From JBLNDG01 sp050261415 (GTDB taxonomy: Bacteria > Bacillota > Clostridia > Lutisporales > Lutisporaceae): 27,999 nucleotides of DNA. Every line of letters starts with the position of its first letter. The stretch's first letter is position 1. The notes under the pieces are model-generated. The model ran no database searches. It was not told the origin of the DNA and was given only the letters and a program-made list of their open reading frames with translations. Positions 7,255 to 16,491 of the stretch are shown here, piece after piece. The stretch covers positions 1 to 27,999 of the forward strand of contig JBLNDG010000233.1 in NCBI GenBank assembly GCA_050261415.1, read 5' to 3'. Both the position numbers and the translations under genes were made by a program.

Positions 7255-8424
7255 TTATTCCAGCGGTTTATAAGCGCCATTGATTTTTACTGTTCGCAAG
7301 TTGCTCAATGCAGTACTGGTAACGGTATCAAACCTGTTATTATATCTATTGCCTGTATGTGCACATACCCAGATATCTGATTTTGTTCTACTTCCAGCTG
7401 TACCGGATACATCGTTGACTACGTATGTGTGATACCAGCCGCTGCTATCTTTAATTTGTATTATATCACCAATATCTGCATTACTTATTCCACTATATAT
7501 ACTTCCGTAAGGACCTAATTGAGTACTGCCTCCAGCCGAAGCATATGAGGTAAATCCGCTTACATTAACCCAACTGTAAAGCTCATCGTGCCCGGATGTC
7601 TGATACCAAACACGCGATCCGGAGTCTATCATAGGAATATACTTTCCCTCTATAGCTTCATATGTATCTGCTCCACCGAGTCCATACCAGACACACTGTG
7701 AACCAAAGTTTTGACAGTCGCTTTTTAAATCCGCATAATCATGAAAATAGCTATTATAGGGTGTATTGCTGTATGGGTCGCTTGTTTTATAGGAATACCA
7801 CCCTGCATAGGTTGCCGCATCTGATCTATTATATGGTATCCTTACTAAGGATGCTGCAATTACTGCATTATCATCCTCCTGTGCCGGCTGTTCGGTATTG
7901 CTGCTCAGGATAACCGGAGAATCTCCTTCCAATTCAGGTATTTCAGAAACATCTTCTTCGACCATCGAATCAAGGTCAAAGTCTGTATTAAGGTATGCAC
8001 GGTCGAACTCGTCATCGGACTCAATTGTGGTTATAAACCAGCTATTATCCTGCTTTACTAGCCCGATTGTGTAATTGAAACCAGTGCTACTAATACCGTG
8101 ATGATAGTTGTCAAGTACATATTTGTAGTCTTCATTCACTTTGACAATAGCATTGTCGCCGTCAATTTTAATATCGTTTATTTTGATATTTATATTGTCC
8201 CAAATTATCACACCACCACTTTTTATTCTTAACTTCTTGTAATATGCAGATTTCTTTTTCACATACTCCTGATTCTTTTGGAACTGCTCATCCGAACTCT
8301 TTAGCATTGCAATGTCAATGTCGGCATCCTGTTTATAGTTTTCAGATTTTGAGTAAAAATAGATTTCTATCAGCTTGCTTATTTTCCCTGAATCTGACAG
8401 GAGCTTGTTTTGTGATGATTGCAA
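7255..8424 (-). CDS. Putative amidase-domain (Amidase_6-like) protein, 5'-truncated
   Basis: The C-terminal half, from about residue 190 (IPYNRSDAATYAGWYSY), matches the cysteine-amidase domain often found in sporulating Firmicutes: the block SDCQNFGSQCVW corresponds to the usual DCTNFVSQC with the catalytic Cys, and HTYVVNDV probably supplies the catalytic His. The N-terminal half (IEIYFYSKSENY, then DNAIVKVNEDYKYVLDNY) resembles the stalk of related exported proteins. No usable start is seen: the frame opens with TTG at 8424 after a TAG 18 nt upstream, without a ribosome site and without a signal peptide, although relatives are secreted. The coding similarity ends about 15 bp from dispersed repeat copy A. 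It is most likely a gene that lost its promoter and signal sequence. Confidence 0.65.
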   Translation of the reverse strand: MQSSQNKLLSDSGKISKLIEIYFYSKSENYKQDADIDIAMLKSSDEQFQKNQEYVKKKSAYYKKLRIKSGGVIIWDNINIKINDIKIDGDNAIVKVNEDYKYVLDNYHHGISSTGFNYTIGLVKQDNSWFITTIESDDEFDRAYLNTDFDLDSMVEEDVSEIPELEGDSPVILSSNTEQPAQEDDNAVIAASLVRIPYNRSDAATYAGWYSYKTSDPYSNTPYNSYFHDYADLKSDCQNFGSQCVWYGLGGADTYEAIEGKYIPMIDSGSRVWYQTSGHDELYSWVNVSGFTSYASAGGSTQLGPYGSIYSGISNADIGDIIQIKDSSGWYHTYVVNDVSGTAGSRTKSDIWVCAHTGNRYNNRFDTVTSTALSNLRTVKINGAYKPLE

Positions 8425-8438
8425 GTTGGATAATGTGA

Positions 8439-8505
8439 TCTATTGTGCATTTTAACAACCAAGGAGGCCTTTATGAAACTCATTTACGGAGCATAACAAA
8501 TCAAA
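8439..8505 (+). repeat. Dispersed element copy A, with 7-codon frame MKLIYGA
   Basis: Shares TCTATT, GCATTTTAAC, CAAGGAGGCCTTT, ATGAAACT, TTTACGGAGCAT and trailing A-rich sequence with copy B at 19175-19249. A perfect Shine-Dalgarno (AAGGAGG) precedes ATG at 8473 and the frame MKLIYGA ends with TAA at 8496. Compared with copy B the reading frame differs only by a silent Leu codon change, Val to Ile, and TGA to TAA. The left arm of the hairpin seen in copy B is missing; the element instead abuts the truncated amidase gene. Confidence 0.6.
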
Positions 8506-8529
8506 ATAGAATTGGTACTCCCATTCGCC

Positions 8530-8555
8530 AAAAAATAGAAGGCATTGCGCCTCCC
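8530..8555 (-). terminator. Possible terminator at the end of the galactose operon
   Basis: On the minus strand GGGAGGC, loop GCAAT, GCCTTCT forms a short hairpin with G-U pairs followed by ATTTTTT. It begins 11 bp after the LacI-family gene and would end the long operon transcript. Confidence 0.5.
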
Positions 8556-8566
8556 GGTTCGAATCT

Positions 8567-9574
8567 TTATTTCTGTTTGCAGCTTTCCCTTATAATAAGC
8601 TCTGATGGTAAAACAACCTTCTTGGGTATTTTCCTGTTTTCATTAATTCTTTCAAGCAGTAAGCCGATTGCTGTTACACCCATAAATTCCGTATAGACCC
8701 TGACGGTGGAGAGCGGCGGAATCAAATATCTTGATGTTGGAATATCGTTGAAGCCGACAATGCTCACATCGTTAGGCACATTGATGTTTGATTCGTATAA
8801 AGCCTGAATTGCACCCATCGCCATAGAATCGCTGGCAACAAAGAATGCAGTCGGCAGAGAGTCCTTAAGAATGGCTTTTTTCATAAGGTTAAAGGCATCT
8901 TCTGTGGTAAACCTGCCTATGTAGACATCATCAGGATTATATAAGCCTTTCGCTTTCATGAACTCACTGTAGGTCCTTTCACGGTCGTCCTCGAGAGGTT
9001 CTTTATTCTTGCCTATATATTCCCTGCCCCCTATAAAGCCTATCCTGCTGTGTCCAAGCTTAACCAGGTATTCCATGACATCCATTACGGATCTTCTGAA
9101 TTCAACCACCACAGAATCATATTTCCTATCGTTAGGAGTATAATCAACAAAAACTATATTTTCCGAGTAGCCTGAAAACTCCTCTACGGCTTCCCTGCTG
9201 AACTTTCCGATGGCTATTACTCCGTCCAGATCGTTCATTTCATTGGTTATATACCTGTCCCCGTTATTAAATATTGTTATTATCTCAATTTTTCTCCTAA
9301 AGCACTCCTTCTCTATTCCCTTTGCAACCGACAAGTAGTATGGGTCACCAAGCTCTTCCTTTTGGGAATACCAATGGATAACACCAATTTTTATTCCTTT
9401 GTCAAGCTTCCTGTTTCTTTGCCTTACAGTCTTGTACTGCAGTTCTTCCGCTACTTCAAATACTCTTTTCCTTGTTTCTTCGGTTACGTTAAGGCTGGTA
9501 TCATGGTTTAGTACTCTTGATACTGTTGCAAGTGATACTCCTGCCAGTTTCGCTATATCTTTCAAAGTAGCCAT
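8567..9574 (-). CDS. LacI/GalR-family transcriptional regulator
   Basis: This 335-residue protein has the standard layout. The N-terminal helix-turn-helix reads TLKDIAKLAGVSLATVSRVLNH (3-24), a hinge follows near residues 45-60, and a periplasmic-binding-protein-like sugar domain contains AFFVASDSMAMGAIQAL and DVSIVGFNDIPTSRYLIPPLSTV. It is the last gene of the galactose operon, 14 bp after the GH42 gene with AAAGGGAG before its ATG, so it is probably the local repressor and is co-expressed with its targets. The perfect palindrome in the mglB promoter has the size and symmetry of a LacI-family site. The effector is inferred to be galactose, a galactoside or a pathway intermediate. Confidence 0.9.
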   Translation of the reverse strand: MATLKDIAKLAGVSLATVSRVLNHDTSLNVTEETRKRVFEVAEELQYKTVRQRNRKLDKGIKIGVIHWYSQKEELGDPYYLSVAKGIEKECFRRKIEIITIFNNGDRYITNEMNDLDGVIAIGKFSREAVEEFSGYSENIVFVDYTPNDRKYDSVVVEFRRSVMDVMEYLVKLGHSRIGFIGGREYIGKNKEPLEDDRERTYSEFMKAKGLYNPDDVYIGRFTTEDAFNLMKKAILKDSLPTAFFVASDSMAMGAIQALYESNINVPNDVSIVGFNDIPTSRYLIPPLSTVRVYTEFMGVTAIGLLLERINENRKIPKKVVLPSELIIRESCKQK

Positions 9575-9588
9575 AAAATTCTCCCTTT

Positions 9589-11538
9589 CTATCTTTTTTG
9601 AACCCTGCTTCCGTAAGGTTCAACTGCAGTACCTTGATATTCAATGGTCCTATCCGTATGGTTGTTTATAAACAGCCATTCCTCGCCATTATAATCCCTC
9701 ACATATACTTCCAAGCCTTCCGGAGCCTCAATATAACGTATTCCTTTGTCTAAAACAATCTCTTTAGCTATATCTCTTAATACATGGGCATCTACGCCGC
9801 CACCTACATAGTAAACCTTCCCTTTACCATACTGGTTGGCTGTAATGCATGCATTTTCCCTATAAAAACCGTCATCATAGCGATAAAGCACATCTGCTGT
9901 CACAGGGACCGCTAAATCCCTCCAAACCTTACAGCTGCCTTCCTTCCCGACATATCTGCCAAAACCGGCAATCCGGACTTCCTGTCCTGCCTGTAAAGAT
10001 TCTGCTTCTTCAATTTTAATTCCTGCTATATCTTTAATGTTGCAGGGAAATATTTTTTTAAAATTAATATTATTATTACGGTCCTTAATGCCCGCCCTAA
10101 ATGAAAATACTATTATTCCGCCGCTTTCTACGAATTTTTCAAAACGATGGGCAAGCTCCTCATCGATAACTTGCATTACCGGCACAACCAACACTTTATA
10201 GCCTTCAAAATCCTTTGCTGTGCTTATCACATCAATGTTTGCATTCAGGCTGTAGAAAGGCGTATATAAGCGGACCAGTTCCCTTGTAAAATCAAACTCA
10301 AGGGACTGCTGCTGATAATGCCAGGACCAGATGTTGTCAAAATCATACAAAACGGCGATATCTGATTTTATCTCACTTCTTATTATTTCCTCATATTGAG
10401 GAATATCTTTCATAAAAGCCTGAACTTCTTTATATTTACGTCCTTCTTCATTATTCTGATCTATAATTCCGAGGCAGAATTGCTCAGCACCTCTTGTCAT
10501 TCCCCGCCATCTGAAGAACATAAGGTTCTCACACCCATGTGCCATTGCCTGGTAAGCCCACATCTTTGCCTGTCCCGGCCTGGGCAGGTATCCTATTATA
10601 TTGTGACCCTGAGCCCCCATCAATTCTTCAACTATCCAATAATTTGCACCCTTCAAGCCGCGGATATAGTCATGGGTCATGGCTATGTGTCCCGGTTCCA
10701 GCGGCTCCCTGAGCCCTCCCCATACAGGATAATTGTCGTAAGAGGCAAAATCCAGCATACCTGCTGTCTCGTTCTGGTCATATGCCTTTTCGAAAAAACC
10801 TCCGTAAAAATTATGCGTAACTCCCTGATGAGCACCTTTAAGCTTTCTAATCAGGTCAATCTGCAGCCTGGCATATTCATTTACGGAATGGGACCTGAAC
10901 CTTGCCCAATCCAGCTTTAAAACAGGATTGTGAGTGGTTATTGTCGGCTGAGGAAGAGGGATTTCACCAAAATCATTATAGGTTTGTCCCCAGAAAATTG
11001 TACCATATATTTCATTAAGCCTGTTAATATCTTTATACCTGTTCCTCAGGAATTCCCTGAACCCGGACCGGCACTGCCCGCAGTAGCACATATCGCTTCC
11101 CTCATGGCCGAGCTCATTGTCAATCTGCCAGGCTATTATGGTTTCCTCACCCTTATAATGGTTAACCAGCCTTTCTACTATTTTTTCAGTGTACTCACGG
11201 TAAATAGATGAATTATAGCAATATTGCCTTCTACCTCCGAATACCCTGACATATCCGTGTTCATCCTCGGATAAAATGGACGGATGCTTTGCAGCCAGCC
11301 ACGCGGGGAAGGTAGCGGTGGGTGTGCCGAACATAACCTTTAAACCGTATTCCTTTGCCCTGGTTATAACCCTGTCAAAGAATGAGAAATCATAATTTCC
11401 TTCCGAAGGCTCCATAAGATGCCACGCAAACTCTCCTATGCGGATAATATTTGCCCCCATATCCCTGATGCGGCTCATATCCTCATCCATCATATCCAAA
11501 TCCCAATGCTCGGGATAATAATCTACTCCAAGATACAT
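9589..11538 (-). CDS. GH42 beta-galactosidase
   Basis: This 649-residue enzyme of glycoside hydrolase family 42 hydrolyses terminal beta-galactosyl residues. It starts MYLGVDYYPEHWD, typical of the family. The acid/base is Glu142 in WQIDNELGHEG and the likely nucleophile is Glu304 in YWIVEELMG. Cys107, Cys151, Cys153 and Cys156 match the four-cysteine metal site of the Thermus A4 enzyme, offset by one. The trimerisation and C-terminal beta domains follow (VLYDFDNIWSWHYQ, then VVPVMQVIDE). There is no signal peptide, so it acts in the cytoplasm on imported galactosides. GGGAGG lies inside the last codons of galM and the ATG is 2 bp after the galM stop, indicating tight translational coupling. 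Confidence 0.95.
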   Translation of the reverse strand: MYLGVDYYPEHWDLDMMDEDMSRIRDMGANIIRIGEFAWHLMEPSEGNYDFSFFDRVITRAKEYGLKVMFGTPTATFPAWLAAKHPSILSEDEHGYVRVFGGRRQYCYNSSIYREYTEKIVERLVNHYKGEETIIAWQIDNELGHEGSDMCYCGQCRSGFREFLRNRYKDINRLNEIYGTIFWGQTYNDFGEIPLPQPTITTHNPVLKLDWARFRSHSVNEYARLQIDLIRKLKGAHQGVTHNFYGGFFEKAYDQNETAGMLDFASYDNYPVWGGLREPLEPGHIAMTHDYIRGLKGANYWIVEELMGAQGHNIIGYLPRPGQAKMWAYQAMAHGCENLMFFRWRGMTRGAEQFCLGIIDQNNEEGRKYKEVQAFMKDIPQYEEIIRSEIKSDIAVLYDFDNIWSWHYQQQSLEFDFTRELVRLYTPFYSLNANIDVISTAKDFEGYKVLVVPVMQVIDEELAHRFEKFVESGGIIVFSFRAGIKDRNNNINFKKIFPCNIKDIAGIKIEEAESLQAGQEVRIAGFGRYVGKEGSCKVWRDLAVPVTADVLYRYDDGFYRENACITANQYGKGKVYYVGGGVDAHVLRDIAKEIVLDKGIRYIEAPEGLEVYVRDYNGEEWLFINNHTDRTIEYQGTAVEPYGSRVQKR

Positions 11539-11540
11539 TA

Positions 11541-12587
11541 TTATACCTCCCGGGTTGTAGTAAAGGAAAACACTGTCTTATGGCAGTATTTGCTTCCTGC
11601 GGTCAGAATAGCAGAATTAAAGTTATCATGGTTAATTCCGTCAGGTTCATATTGTGTTTCAAAGCAGATACCGTCGTACTTGCTTCCCGTTTTACCGTAT
11701 TTCAGCTTTTCACCGTTTGCAAAGTTATAGGTATAGATTACTGCGCAGGGATAAGTTGTACCGACTGTCATTTTTCTCCCGCTCAGTTCGTCGTACAACT
11801 CTATCTGAGACTTTTCATCCTTTAGCATCAATACGCAGTCATACCCGTTGGCAGCCCTCACAGCTTCATAATCACTTTCTATATCCCTGCCTATCAGTTT
11901 GCTCTCTCTAAAATCCATAGGCGTATTATCCACTTTTATAAGTTTTCCTGTTGGAATCAGGTTTTTATCTGACTCCAGGAAGTTCTCCGCCTTTACCCTG
12001 AGATACTGTTCGGTAACTTTCCGCTTATAGCTGCCTGAAAGATTGAAATAAGTATGGTTCGTCAGGTTGCACAGTGTATTTTTATCGGAAATGGCTTCAT
12101 ATTCTATGGAAAGCTCATTATTTTCGGTCAGTGTATAAGTTACCTTGGCCTCCAGGTTTCCCGGGTAGCCCTCTTCCATGTCCTTGCTCAGATATGTGAA
12201 TTCCACTCCTGTCTTCGCTTTTCCCTCAAGAAGCCTGTAATTCCACACTTTAAAGCTGAAGCCCTTGTCTCCACCGTGACATTGGCTCACTACAAAATTT
12301 CTGTTAAGTTGATATTTTTGTCCGTCTAATGTGAATTCACCGTCTGCAATACGTCCCGCGGTCCTGCCCAATACAGCTCCTATGTACGGCGGATTCTTAA
12401 TGTAGTCTTCAATGTTTTCATATGTCAGTACTACATTTTCCGCATTGCCTTCCCTGTCGGGAACAAGCAGTTCCACTACAGCAGCTCCATAGTTCAAGAG
12501 CTTTACCTCAATACCGTTCTTGTTCTTAAGGGTTATAAGGTAAACTTCCTTCCCGTCCACGTCAAAAACATACCTGACTGCTTCCAT
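11541..12587 (-). CDS. galM: Aldose 1-epimerase (galactose mutarotase)
   Basis: GalM interconverts beta- and alpha-D-galactose so that galactokinase receives the alpha anomer. Motifs are GRTAGRIADGEF, SQCHGGDKGF with the substrate-binding His, NLTNHTYFNLSG with the catalytic His, and ICFETQYEPDG with the catalytic Glu. The length is 348 residues, normal for the family. I place the start at ATG 12587 (MEAVRYVF), because GGAAGGTGGG lies 4 nt upstream; a GTG at 12596 would sit directly on that ribosome site. The stop is 2 bp from the GH42 start codon. Confidence 0.92.
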   Translation of the reverse strand: MEAVRYVFDVDGKEVYLITLKNKNGIEVKLLNYGAAVVELLVPDREGNAENVVLTYENIEDYIKNPPYIGAVLGRTAGRIADGEFTLDGQKYQLNRNFVVSQCHGGDKGFSFKVWNYRLLEGKAKTGVEFTYLSKDMEEGYPGNLEAKVTYTLTENNELSIEYEAISDKNTLCNLTNHTYFNLSGSYKRKVTEQYLRVKAENFLESDKNLIPTGKLIKVDNTPMDFRESKLIGRDIESDYEAVRAANGYDCVLMLKDEKSQIELYDELSGRKMTVGTTYPCAVIYTYNFANGEKLKYGKTGSKYDGICFETQYEPDGINHDNFNSAILTAGSKYCHKTVFSFTTTREV

Positions 12588-12662
12588 TAGACCCACCTTC
12601 CTTACTGAACTTATATGAATGGGTTATTTTCCGATTGTTATATACCTTGCGAGTCGTTTAAA

Positions 12663-14165
12663 TTATTTTCTTATAGACTTAATAAACCGTTCAAAAGCCT
12701 CAAGTCCTTTGCTGTCCTGTTTGAATACCCCTGCATCAGCAAGAACCCGTTCGAATTTTATCCCTACTTCAAGCTTCAGCACCTCACTGAAATCTATACC
12801 GGTATCCGGGTATTTATCTTTCAGGTATAGGAACCAATCCCTGTGCTGTGCCAATTCTTCATAATCTTCAATTTTTTTTGAACCCGAGAGACAATCCTTG
12901 AGAAGCTCCAGTTCGTTTACAAGTCTTGCAGGCAGTACTGCTAATCCCATTACTTCAATGAGGCCGATATTTTCCTTTTTTATATGGTGAACATCGCTGT
13001 GAGGATGAAAAATCCCCAGCGGATGCTCTTCACTTGTCCTGTTGTTCCGTAGCACCAGATCCAGTTCAAATTTGTCATTTTTAAATCTGGCTATAGGAGT
13101 GATCGTATTGTGAGGCTCCCCTTTGCTGTGGGACAGCACGTCAACACTTCCGTCGCTGTATGCCCTCCACTCTTCAAGTACCTTACCTGCAAGCTCCACT
13201 AACCTATCCTTTTTCCCGCTTCTGATACGTATGACGGACATCGGCCATTTGACCAAACCGGACTCAACATCCTCAAAACCGTTTATACTAATATTCTTAA
13301 GTATAGGGACTTTTTCTATGGCGAACTCATAACGCCCACCCTGAAAATGGTCATGGGACAGGATCGACCCACCCACAATGGGCAAATCGGCATTGGAGCC
13401 TACAAAATAATGCGGGAACTTATCCACAAAATCCAGGAGTTTTTCAAAGGTGCCTTTTGTAACTTTCATGGGCTCATGGATCCCTTTAAATATGATTGAA
13501 TGCTCATTGTAATACACATAGGGAGAATATTGGAAATACCACTCTTCACCGCATAGCTCCAGAGGTATGACCCTATGGTTCTGTCTTGCAGGATGATTGA
13601 TCCGTCCTGCATACCCTTCATTTTCCTTACATAGCAGACACATCGGATAATCAGCAGATTTTAGATTTTTAGCTGCTGCGATTGCTATAGGGTCTTTTTC
13701 AGGTTTCGAAAGATTGATTGTTATATCCAACTCCCCGAATTCTGTACTTGCTTTCCAGCTTAAGTTCTTATCCGTTCTTTCCGTTCTGATATAGTTGGAC
13801 GCTTTTGACAAGCTGTAAAAATTATCTGTTGCCAATTCAGGGGATACATTGTAATCACTGTAAAATTTCCTTATTACCTCGCTGGGGCGCGGGACAAAGC
13901 AGTCCATTATTTTGGTATCCAGAAGGTCCCGGTATGTAACAGTGTTTTGCTCCAGCACCCCGTTTTCATACGCATAGTCCAGAATATTGTCCAGAATGGC
14001 CTGGGGATTCTTAAGACCCTGCTTTTCCGCTTCCACATCCTTATAACCGTCCAAACCCAAGACTTCCAAGAGCCTGTTCCGTGCATATATTTCATCTTCT
14101 TTAGAAATCAGCTGCTTATCAATGCAATAGTTAATAAGAGACTTTATCTCCTTATATATATTCAC
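12663..14165 (-). CDS. galT: UDP-glucose-hexose-1-phosphate uridylyltransferase, class II
   Basis: GalT swaps UMP between UDP-glucose and galactose-1-phosphate in the Leloir pathway. This is the long Firmicutes form (about 500 residues), not the 350-residue HPHxQ form. Class II signatures are HPARQNHRVIPLEL and GGSILSHDHFQGGRYEFAI, where the HDHFQ histidine takes the nucleotidyl group. The C-terminal half contains HNTITPIARFKND and EEHPLGIFHPHSDVHHIKKENIGLIEVMGLAVLP in pieces typical of the class. I prefer the GTG start at 14165 (MNIYKEIK), 13 bp after the galE stop and 7 nt after AAGGGGTG; the TTG at 14189 would overlap galE and lacks a ribosome site. Confidence 0.93.
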   Translation of the reverse strand: MNIYKEIKSLINYCIDKQLISKEDEIYARNRLLEVLGLDGYKDVEAEKQGLKNPQAILDNILDYAYENGVLEQNTVTYRDLLDTKIMDCFVPRPSEVIRKFYSDYNVSPELATDNFYSLSKASNYIRTERTDKNLSWKASTEFGELDITINLSKPEKDPIAIAAAKNLKSADYPMCLLCKENEGYAGRINHPARQNHRVIPLELCGEEWYFQYSPYVYYNEHSIIFKGIHEPMKVTKGTFEKLLDFVDKFPHYFVGSNADLPIVGGSILSHDHFQGGRYEFAIEKVPILKNISINGFEDVESGLVKWPMSVIRIRSGKKDRLVELAGKVLEEWRAYSDGSVDVLSHSKGEPHNTITPIARFKNDKFELDLVLRNNRTSEEHPLGIFHPHSDVHHIKKENIGLIEVMGLAVLPARLVNELELLKDCLSGSKKIEDYEELAQHRDWFLYLKDKYPDTGIDFSEVLKLEVGIKFERVLADAGVFKQDSKGLEAFERFIKSIRK

Positions 14166-14178
14166 CGGCCAACACCCC

Positions 14179-15168
14179 TTATTTCCCAAACCCCTCAGGA
14201 TTGTTCCTATGCCATTTCCATGCCGTTGCTATTATATCGTCAACAGTAGTATAGCTTGGATTCCAGCCCAGTTCCTGCTGTGCTTTCCTGCTTGAAGCTA
14301 TGAGCTTTGAAGGATCTCCTGCCCTTCTTTCAACAACAACCGCCGGTATGGGATGGCCGGTAACCCGTCTTGCTGCTTCTATCATTTCTTTAACCGAAAA
14401 GCCTTCTCCGTTCCCCAGGTTATACACAGTACTGTTTGAGCCTCCGCGCAGCTTTTTGAGAGCTAATATGTGGGCATCCACCAGGTCCATCACATATATA
14501 TAATCTCTTATGCAGGTACCATCATTGGTGTCGTAATCATCACCAAAGATAGTAATTTTTTCACGTCTGTTCAATGGAACCTGAAGTATAAGCGGAATCA
14601 AGTGGGTTTCAGGGTTATGATCTTCACCGATAAGTCCGCTTTCATGAGCCCCTGCTACATTGAAATATCTCAACGCAATATATTTTAAACCATAGGCCTC
14701 GTCAGCCCATTTCATCATTTTCTCCATAGCGAGCTTGGTTTCCCCATATGGGTTAGTCGGCTCGGTCCTATCTGTTTCCAATATCGGAATATTTTCCGGT
14801 TCACCATAGGTAGCTGCTGTTGATGAAAATACAATTCTTTTTACATTGTGCTTCATCATCATTTCAAGCAGGACCTGAGTACCGTGCATATTATTGTCAT
14901 AATACGCAAGGGGCTCCTTCATGCTTACCCCGACCAATGAATTTGCCGCAAAGTGTATCACAGAGTCTATCTTATTTTCAGCAAACACCTTATCCAAAAA
15001 AGCTCTGTCCCTAAGGTCTCCTTTATAAAATTTCGCTTTTTTATGCACAGCATCCACATGGCCTGTTTGTAAATTATCTGCTATAATTACATCCTCACCC
15101 TTGTCTATCAGTCCGTAAACACAATGGGAGCCAATATAACCCGCTCCACCAGTTACTAATACTGCCAT
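14179..15168 (-). CDS. galE: UDP-glucose 4-epimerase
   Basis: GalE regenerates UDP-glucose from UDP-galactose. It is a short-chain dehydrogenase-type enzyme of 329 residues with the NAD-binding GGAGYIGSH at 7-15, the catalytic SST at 115-117, and Tyr141/Lys145 in NPYGETK. LRYFNVAGA and DGTCIRDYIYVMDL are classic GalE segments. The ATG follows AGGAGGTAACGG. It sits between galK and galT; the 107-bp gap to galK holds a long hairpin (15231-15265). Confidence 0.96.
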   Translation of the reverse strand: MAVLVTGGAGYIGSHCVYGLIDKGEDVIIADNLQTGHVDAVHKKAKFYKGDLRDRAFLDKVFAENKIDSVIHFAANSLVGVSMKEPLAYYDNNMHGTQVLLEMMMKHNVKRIVFSSTAATYGEPENIPILETDRTEPTNPYGETKLAMEKMMKWADEAYGLKYIALRYFNVAGAHESGLIGEDHNPETHLIPLILQVPLNRREKITIFGDDYDTNDGTCIRDYIYVMDLVDAHILALKKLRGGSNSTVYNLGNGEGFSVKEMIEAARRVTGHPIPAVVVERRAGDPSKLIASSRKAQQELGWNPSYTTVDDIIATAWKWHRNNPEGFGK

Positions 15169-15230
15169 TCCGTTACCTCCTAAAAATACTTTTCACTGAT
15201 TCTACCCTGTATAATGTCCGACAATGTACA

Positions 15231-15265
15231 ACAAGAGGCAGTTCTTAAGGAAAACTACCTCTTGT
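15231..15265 (-). other. 13-bp hairpin between galK and galE
   Basis: ACAAGAGGCAGTT and AACTACCTCTTGT pair with one G-U around an 9-nt loop, starting 11 bp after the galK stop. No T-run follows on either strand, so it is probably an mRNA stability or processing element rather than a terminator. Confidence 0.55.
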
Positions 15266-15275
15266 ACATATAATA

Positions 15276-16439
15276 CTATAATTGTCCCGCTCCGTCACCT
15301 ATGGAAGCTACATAAAAGTCAGCCTTATAGCCTATTTTATCCTCATATTCCTTCCCTACTTTTTCTATGAATTCAGGGATTCTGTCGTTATAAACCAGGC
15401 TTACTGTACAGCCGCCAAATCCGGCTCCGGTCATTCTCGAACCTATTGCGCCATTTTTCCATGCCGCTTCTACCAGAGTGTCCAGTTCAACACCCGTAAC
15501 CTCATAATCATCCCGCAGTGAAATATGAGATTCGTTCATCAGCTTTCCGAATAAGTCTATTTGCCCATTATTCAAGGCATCTACAGCCTTTATTGTCCTC
15601 TGGTTCTCATAAACCGCATGTTTTGCACGCCTTTTATGCACCTCATTATGTATAAGATGCTTGTAATTTTCAAAAACCTCTTCTGACAGGTCGCCCAAAG
15701 ACGATATGTTCAATTGCTTTTTTAAGGCTGCAAGAGCACTCTCACATTCGCTGCGCCGTTCATTATACTTTGAAACAGCTAAGCCACGGCGTTTGTTTGT
15801 ATTTGCAATGACTATGGATATTTCCTCAAGCTTCAGGGTTACGTATTCATATTTCAGTTTATTCGTATCCAATAATATTGCATGATCTTTTTTCCCCATC
15901 CCACATGCAAACTGGTCCATAATTCCGCAGTTTACGCCGTTGAAGGTATTCTCAGACCGCTGGCTGAGCTTAACCATTTCTATCATATCGATATCCATAT
16001 TGAACAATACTTTAAGCGCCACACTGGTAACCAACTCGATAGATGCACTGGATGACAGCCCGGCTCCATTTGGAATATTACCTGAGAAAAACATTTCAAA
16101 GCCTTTGTCAATGTTGTATCCTGCTTCTTTGAAGGTTTTCGCAATCCCTATGGGATAATTTGCCCAATCCCGTCCTTTATCATAAACCAGATTGTTTATA
16201 CTGGTCTCTATTATTCCGAAGCTCTCAAAGTTTTTTGAATACAATCTGATTGTTGCATCCTCCCGCTGTCTGGCGGCAGCATAGGTGCCAAAGGTTAAGG
16301 CACAGGGAAAAACATGGCCTCCATTATAGTCAGTATGCTCGCCAATCAGGTTAACCCTGCCCGGAGCAAAGAATGTGAGAATCCCCTTCTTTCCACCAAA
16401 TACCGTACTAAAATCCTTTACCAAACTATCTAAAATCAT
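15276..16439 (-). CDS. galK: Galactokinase
   Basis: GalK phosphorylates alpha-D-galactose to galactose-1-phosphate with ATP. This GHMP kinase of 387 residues shows the galactokinase signature GRVNLIGEHTDYNGGHVFP near residue 28, the ATP loop GAGLSSSASIE, the catalytic-Asp segment NCGIMDQFA, and the C-terminal SRMTGAGFGGCTVSL. I chose ATG 16439 (MILDSLVKDF), which follows AGAGGTGCTTATA; an in-frame start at 16475 lacks a ribosome site. It is 52 bp after mglC and begins the Leloir block of the operon. Confidence 0.95.
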   Translation of the reverse strand: MILDSLVKDFSTVFGGKKGILTFFAPGRVNLIGEHTDYNGGHVFPCALTFGTYAAARQREDATIRLYSKNFESFGIIETSINNLVYDKGRDWANYPIGIAKTFKEAGYNIDKGFEMFFSGNIPNGAGLSSSASIELVTSVALKVLFNMDIDMIEMVKLSQRSENTFNGVNCGIMDQFACGMGKKDHAILLDTNKLKYEYVTLKLEEISIVIANTNKRRGLAVSKYNERRSECESALAALKKQLNISSLGDLSEEVFENYKHLIHNEVHKRRAKHAVYENQRTIKAVDALNNGQIDLFGKLMNESHISLRDDYEVTGVELDTLVEAAWKNGAIGSRMTGAGFGGCTVSLVYNDRIPEFIEKVGKEYEDKIGYKADFYVASIGDGAGQL

Positions 16440-16491
16440 TATAAGCACCTCTAAAAATAGCGCATGCAGGGTCAAACAACATATACAGCCA

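Noticed and set aside
8551..8565. CCGGTTCGAATC, resembling a tRNA T-arm
   Set aside because: The flanking bases do not pair and there is no cloverleaf; it is the region around the LacI gene stop and a short terminator.
10396..10920. 174-codon plus-strand frame inside the GH42 gene
   Set aside because: Antisense to conserved catalytic regions of the beta-galactosidase; no independent coding signal.
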